From the NCBI RefSeq assembly GCF_048544455.1, contig NC_133526.1, positions 12,416,001 to 12,480,000 on the forward strand: a DNA stretch of 64,000 nt, given 5' to 3'. A program made the position numbers and the translations under genes. Every line of letters begins with the position of its first letter. The first letter of the stretch is position 1. Source of the DNA: Silene latifolia. Lineage: Eukaryota; Streptophyta; Magnoliopsida; Caryophyllales; Caryophyllaceae. The notes beneath the pieces were generated by a model. It was not told where the DNA came from. It ran no database searches and saw only the letters and a list, made by a program, of their open reading frames with translations. Below, in pieces: positions 58,482 through 64,000 of this stretch.

Positions 58482-58728
58482 TTCACCCCATCTTTTAAAA
58501 AGTTTCGTCCTCGAAACTTGAAAGTAGAAATGAAATATTATATAAAATAAAACTGGAGTTTTGGACTCGATAACCAAAACATTTAAAAGGTTACTTATCG
58601 TAAGAATTAAAACTCTTTCAAAAGTTTCAAATAAAATTTTCTGACAGAACCAGATTGAAAGATAAATCATTGGTATGAATCAAAATCAAAATGTTACCCC
58701 TATGACTCCTCCATTTGGTGGTCCTATT
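58482..58728 (-). mobile_element. Remnant of gypsy internal region, cut by Tat-2
   Basis: About 247 bases upstream (minus sense) of the 3' LTR: polypurine tract and the final codons CAAGTTTCGAGGACGAAACT. It stops abruptly where the Tat-2 LTR starts, so Tat-2 inserted into this element. The rest should lie beyond the far end of Tat-2. Confidence 0.6.
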
Positions 58729-61251
58729 TGTAGATACCTCATTTCTGCACCTCTCGCAAACCACCCGGTGATGATTGGGCCGCATGTTTGCTATGCGGAA
58801 CGATTTGTGACAGTTCGTAAGTTTATCGTCAAGTGATTGCTCAAATACTAATGTCTACCTCTTAATTGTCATCTAGGTGTCATTACGGTCGTTTTGGCAG
58901 TAATTAGAGTTCATTTGGAGTCCGGGTCAAAAACCGTCTTCATTTCCTAAAACCGTCAAATCCCGAGTCAAAGCAATGTGCTTGTCTACCTAAGGTTAGG
59001 ATGTCATAAAATGTTGAGATTATATCTCATTTTGAGTCCCATATTACTTCTTTGGGCTAAACTTAAAGTTTACATTACAAAATTTGCATTTCATTTAGTT
59101 AGAATGATAAACCGATCTTTAGGCCCGTTTTACGAGGTCATAACGAGTTTTTTGGGTCAGGCCTATTTCACAGAAAGTTCTATATATATTTCTTAGCTTT
59201 CCAACGACACCGAAATCACCTTATTTCGAGTCTTGTAGAGAAAGTTATGCCTAAAATACGACAGGCTGTCAAACGCGCTTTCTTGCGCAGGAGGAACCCG
59301 CTGAGGAAAGGACGCAAAGAAGTGTCTTTGCCTCTTCCAAAGGACGCAGCTCTGCTGCGCCTTTTCCTCAAGGTTTTCTTTTTGTCCAAGTTTCCGCGTT
59401 TAACCTAAGTCGGTTATTTCCGGATCTTTCTCTCCTTTCCTAAACCCTAATTCCGTGATTAGTGTAAATAGAGACCTTCGGTCCCTCATATTTCTCACGC
59501 GAGTGTCCGCCCTTCTCTTCTCCCTTTGCATTCTAGACTTTTGTTCTTACTTTTTGGCGTCTACGTGCTTGAACATTCGACCACGTAAGCTCGAATCCTT
59601 CTGAGTACCAGCCTCGTTTGCATGACCGACCAATTTGACCAACTCCACCATAATCAACTTTAATTAATCTAATCGTTTTCCTCTTACGAGGGCACTTTCG
59701 TCTACATTCGAGTCGAGCATCACTAATCGATAACTTAGTTCTTCTCGTTTCGTCAAACATGTAAGTCTGAGGGTGTAAATCTCTCTTTTATTTATTGTTC
59801 TTTACCTTTTTGTATCATCATTAATGTAAGGTTTATGTCGAAAATATCTCTTAAAACCGATTTCTAAAACCGTGCTTTAAAAACCCTTTTTACGGATTTC
59901 CAGAAGACAGACCGTCGAGAAAGGACGCAGCAACTGCTGCGCCTCTTCGTGAGGCTGCCGCAGTTCCTGCTTCCTTTCTTCTTCCTTCGTCCTCTGTAAT
60001 TCGTTCTTCGTTCTTTTCCGTTTGTTTTCTTTAATTCTTTGATACAATCATAATAATTTCATCTGTATATATTATTCATCATTAACATGTTTAATTCGTC
60101 ATTAAATCCGACTTAAATCCCTTATAATCTCATATTTGCGGGTTTTCGTCATTTAAACACAATCCGGGTTGTAGGAATTCGATTTGTTCATATCGGGTTT
60201 CTGGATTCGACCTTTGATATATTTTCATCTGTCTATTATGTTATTCGTCATTAATTTATCATTAATTCGTTATGTTTAACCTATTTTGTTCACCCATGTC
60301 ATTAATCAATCTTTCATCCATGTAAATAATTCGTTCGTATTCGTCTCATCCATGTTTTACTTCTTTTACGACCCATTCACATGTAAATAATGTATTAAAT
60401 CACTTTCATCCGAGTCATATATCGTAAATCATTAAATTTCACCCACGAATACTAACGATTTGCAGTTCCGGCTTCACAGCTAGAACTCAGCCTTGGAACA
60501 GACGCAGCAACTGATGCGCCTCTTCCAAAGGGCGCAGTTCTGCTGCGCCTGTTCCAGGTTGAGTTCTGTCTCTGAACTCCGTTGTTGCTTGACCTAGTTT
60601 AATTAGTTTACGTATAATTGACTATTAACCGTATTATCGCCTACTGATCTGTTCGTTAAATCTTTCTTTTATTCTTTTTCTCAAACAATCCATTTTAAAG
60701 GTATTTTCGACATGAATCATAAATCCGTTGTAATTATTGTAATTTTCTATTATTGTATTATTTATCGCATTTGTATGATTTATTTACATGCTCTCACATG
60801 CAATCAATCTTAAATCCTACTTTGGCATTAATTGTATGCTAAATTACGTGTCAACCGACTTAGTCTAATCTTCACATGCTTGGATTAAAACTTGGATGTT
60901 TCATTGCATGCATATAATCGACAATATATCGAGTATAGACAACTTCCCTAATCATTCGTAGAGGCCGCTATCGAGGCGGGCGGGATTAGGTGTTCGATCA
61001 AAAGAGCTTCCTAATACGTACCCTCACCCCTTACTCCAGATCTCTGTGAACATCCGTGTTCATTGGCATCCACGAGAGTCATTCTAGGCATAGAATGCTA
61101 AGGGTAACGACTTCTTGGTGTTCATGTCACTACTTTGTGTCTTGACATGGCACGAGGTATTCAAACGGTTTCCAATTTTCCACAATAAATTGGTGGCGAC
61201 TCCACAAATGCAAACGCGTGTTCCCAAGCGCCCCCGTGGCCCGTGTCCACA
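58729..61251 (+). repeat. Tat-2 5' LTR (2.5 kb)
   Basis: TGTAGATACC...GTGTCCACA. The TATA variant TGTAAATAG is at about 59464. Hairpin clusters lie at 59312-59368, 59924-59950 and 60501-60558. About 100 bp longer than the Tat-1 LTR, partly from 58976-59280, which has no Tat-1 counterpart. Confidence 0.85.
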
Positions 61252-61254
61252 GTT

Positions 61255-61272
61255 TGGCGACTCCGCTGGGGA
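61255..61272 (+). promoter_or_regulatory. Tat-2 primer-binding site
   Basis: TGGCGACTCCGCTGGGGA lies four bases after the LTR. It is the undisturbed form of the site that is altered in Tat-1. Confidence 0.75.
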
Positions 61273-62531
61273 TAATACACTTACGTGTAGCCAAGGGTGA
61301 AACTTGAACAAGGTTAGGGAATAATTTGTACAAGACAATTGTCGGTTTTCATAACTCGGTCTTCCTAGATCGTTTCATTCGGCCTTTCTAGGCCCAACCC
61401 AACCCATTCGACCAATCGTCCCGTCTAAACGGTCCTAATTCTTATTTGGGCCTAAGGATGGATAGCGATTAACGTCATCCATACCATGATGCTTACTCTT
61501 GTTTGTATCAAGGACTTTCACTACTTGAGGAAATGGACTAGGAATCGGCCTTACTCTTGTTTGGTACGAGCCTCTCCACAGAATTCGGGTTTGATTGTTC
61601 GGTATGGCAACCCACCTTTAAACCAAAACCCTTTTAAATGCACTCAGCATCCCGTTATAATGCCTGTTGTAATGCTTGTATCATATGTGAATAAAACCAT
61701 GACAAAATTTTGTAAAATAAAATCCTTTTCAAAATGTAAACATTTTCAAAATAGCACAAAATAAGTCAAAACTCTGTCCATATGTCGAGTCAAACTTCGG
61801 GCCTCAAACCCATTTCAAAATCCATGTAAAAAAAAAGTCCAAAATAAAAAACCAAAAACATTTTTTTCAAATCAAAGGATTTTCAATCCATGTAAATGCG
61901 AATATGTAAGTTCAATTGGGCTAAAGTTAGAGTCAAAGTTCAAACCGACTATGTCCTAGTCGGAACTTTATCGAGTCGTAAACCTGTCTTCCCTTACATT
62001 TTGGGTCTTTTTAAAATTGAAGTCAAGTCCTAAGGCGTCACGCCGTCATTTTGGACTCCCTACCCCTACTCAAGTAGGAGCTAAACATTTCCACACCTAG
62101 TCTCACACACTCGAGGCTAACACATCGAGTCATTCCAAAATCCGTTTCTTGAATTCTCCTAATGACACGTTCGGGACACACATACCCGAACCTCGAGTCA
62201 AGTCTGTCTTAAACAACACAAATTAGAATTAACATGTGTCATCAATCCCATCAATAAAGTCAACCACATAAATGTCACTCCGTCAAAGTCAACACTCGAG
62301 TCTAAAATTAAAGTCAAACACCGTGAGTCCAAACACGAGAAGTCGCTCACGACATTTCACGAATTCACAAGTCAAGTTTAGATTTATCATCTTGTCCTTT
62401 CCTTTGTTTGTTGCCTTAGTATGCGTGATCCCATGTCGAATCGAGTGTAATGCGCGTTATTTCTATCGAGTAGGAATCCAGCAAGTTCTGTCAATCAGAA
62501 AAGTCACGAAGCAGATCAAGCCACAATCACC
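61273..62531 (+). other. Tat-2 untranslated leader
   Basis: About 1.26 kb. The first ~400 bases parallel the Tat-1 leader. The rest is AAAATCC- and GAGTCAAGT-rich, with no supported coding frame. The frame at 62272-62565 may be leader sequence or an upstream gag remnant. Confidence 0.5.
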
Positions 62532-63905
62532 GTGTCTCTCCAAGATGTTTATGCCATGGTCCTAGGAGTTCAAGCTACAGTGGAAAATTTGAGCATTCGC
62601 GTCCTCACCCTTGAAAATGGAATGGTGGAAAAGAACATGCCAACTAGGGAAACCTCTAGTCTAGGTCATCCAAAGCTTACCTCTTGCAATAACCATCGTC
62701 CTAGAAAGCCGAAAACAGCTGAAAGGAAACCTGGGAGGCATCAAAGGGTGCTTACCAATTTAGGCATGTCTTATGCCGATGCTTTGAAGAGACTCTCTGA
62801 CCAAGGCAAGCTACATCCAATAGGGCCAACTCCGGATCCACCTTTAGAGAAACAGGTGAACCTCTGGAAGGGCAACAAATACTGCTTATATCACCAAGGT
62901 AGAGGCCATGATATTGAAGAGTGTTTTCTCTTGAAACACACCATCCAAGATATGATCGAAGTGGGCAAGCTTCCTAAGCCACCTTCTGTCGGAAAATCCA
63001 AGAAAATCGACCCTCTTGGGTCTAATGTCATTAAGCATGATGAAGAACTATCTCTAGATTGTTCTCATCTCCTCAATCATCATGATGATAAAGAAATCAA
63101 TGTCCTCGAAGATGAAGATATCCAAAATGGAATGCTCATGCTTTCCATTACCTTCAACAATAAATTCTCCAAAATAGAAGGAGCCATTGATAATCTAAAA
63201 TTCCGACTTTCCAACATGGAGAAACAGTTTGCTGAAATGAGTAAGAAGCTTGATGCCCGACCTCTCAAGATGAAAAGTGTCCAGACAAACCCTCAACTTG
63301 ACAGTCCTAAGGATAAAGCAACCAATGGACAATCTATTCTTAGTTCTTCTCATCCAGGAATCAAAATCAATAAAGGCATCCTCATGGATCCTTCGTCAAA
63401 GAAACATAACAACCCTCCAAGGTCATTTACAAAGGCTTCCGAAAATAAGGGCACACCTTCTAGGAAATTTACCAACATTGGTATTAGATACGCCGATGCC
63501 TTTCAGAGACTCATGGAACAAGGAATGTTGAAGCCTATAGGACCTACACCTGACCCAGAAAAGAAATCCAAATTCTGGGATGAGAATGCATATTGCAAAT
63601 ACCATAGAGGTAAAGGGCATGATACAGAGAAATGTTACAAATTAAAAAACGACATTCAGGATATGATCGAAAACGGGAAGTTGTCCCGCTCAACTTTTAA
63701 CCCACATGGCAGGTTAGGCAATCCTCATGGATATACCACTTATCAAGAAACTTTTCTTGACTATTACCCTTTCAATGTTCCCAATGACGAAGATGAGGTG
63801 CTCAAATGGGTGAATGCTCAAAGTCGATGCCGGGCCATTCTTTGGAAGAGAAAATGCTCAAGCATGGGCTGATGATTACGAGTTTAGGTCTAAGATCGCG
63901 TCAAA
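62532..63905 (+). CDS. gag: Tat-2 gag-like protein: no capsid domain, duplicated zinc knuckle
   Basis: The 446-codon frame starts MSLQDVYAMV. After a short coiled segment (10-35) it jumps to TNLGMSYADALKRLSDQGKL, then HPIGPTPDPP and knuckle 1 (C118-x2-H121-x4-H126-x4-C131). An acidic/coiled linker follows (about 170-240). Then the same module comes again: TNIGIRYADAFQRLMEQGML, KPIGPTPDPE and knuckle 2 (C355, H358, H363, C368). Both end in IQDMIE.GKL. The retrotransposon capsid domain seen in Tat-1 gag is missing. The open frame ends at 63870-63872, but a shift near 63830 restores FFGRENAQAWADDYEFRSK..SGSESES up to a stop at about 63930, matching the Ser-Glu tail of Tat-1. Nucleic-acid binding is inferred from the knuckles. 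Confidence 0.8.
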
Positions 63906-64000
63906 GTCCGGGTCCGAGTCCGAGTCTTAGGCTTTCTATCTCATATTTGTTCTAGTATCTTTCTCCATTTTTATTCCTAGTGACAACCTGGGGGCTATTC

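Larger units (their letters stand above)
58729..64000 (+). mobile_element. 5' part of a second Tat-type retrotransposon (Tat-2), runs off the window
   Basis: The order is LTR 58729-61251, primer-binding site 61255-61272, leader, then a gag-like frame 62532-63872. The LTR is clearly related to Tat-1 (start TGTAGATACC, same TATA region, same hairpins, same ACTTCCCTAATCATT..GTAGAGGCCGCTATCGAGG block) but differs throughout, so it is another subfamily or an older copy. The 3' half is outside the window. Confidence 0.85.

Noticed and set aside
1..64000. tRNA, rRNA or snRNA genes
   Set aside because: No cloverleaf A/B-box pair or rRNA-like block was noticed; tRNA-complementary strings are only the retroelement primer-binding sites.

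Overview
This is a repeat-dominated plant nuclear window. It holds a GT-AG-spliced Mediator gene, an 8-Cys secreted protein gene, Ty3/gypsy and Ty1/copia LTR retrotransposons, hAT, Tourist-like and Stowaway-like DNA elements and Helitron-type ends. The giant Tat-clade elements resemble the Retand/Ogre type known from Silene, so a Caryophyllaceae-like eudicot is plausible. That is inference from memory of families, not a database match. No CRISPR, operon or prokaryotic feature was seen.

Layout. 1-6884 (+): eight phase-consistent exons of a MED33/REF4-type Mediator tail subunit; both ends are missing. 7672-8169: assembly gap. 8502-9380: non-autonomous hAT element with a perfect 8-bp target duplication. 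10350-13690 (-): decayed, intron-retaining RABE1 (Rab8-type) GTPase pseudogene. 13.7-19.8 kb: AT-rich non-coding DNA with Helitron-type ends. 19791-37626: a complete 17.8-kb Tat-type retrotransposon (Tat-1) with 2.42-kb LTRs and target duplication GCGGT. It carries gag, RT, a degenerate RNase H, a second (archaeal-type) RNase H and integrase on the + strand, then two spliced genes on the - strand. Both antisense genes are of the plant-mobile-domain (PMD) kind or look related to it. 37856-38359: short solo LTR. 38686-44290: solo LTR (target duplication GATAA) with a nested Tourist-like MITE and a nested 3.0-kb copia element (target duplication AGGAT). 44.3-52.5 kb: MITEs, including one nested in another, and Helitron ends. 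52598-53077 (+): intact gene for a secreted 8-Cys protein with a Pro/His-rich insert. 54655-58728: LTR pieces of a minus-strand chromovirus-like element. 58729-64000: 5' part of a second Tat-type element (Tat-2) whose gag lacks the capsid domain but has a duplicated zinc knuckle.

How the parts relate. Only the MED33 fragment and the 8-Cys gene look like functional host coding sequence. The most unusual unit is Tat-1. Its sense promoter (LTR) and the upstream regions of both antisense genes share a GC-rich hairpin motif (GACGCAG...CTGCGCCTCTTCC); the LTR and the first antisense gene also share a TATAAATAG box. The antisense genes keep clean GT-AG introns in codon phase, and each coding frame carries only a few lesions. 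All elements carry frameshifts or deletions, so none seen here looks autonomous. Some single-base lesions lie in homopolymers and could be assembly errors.
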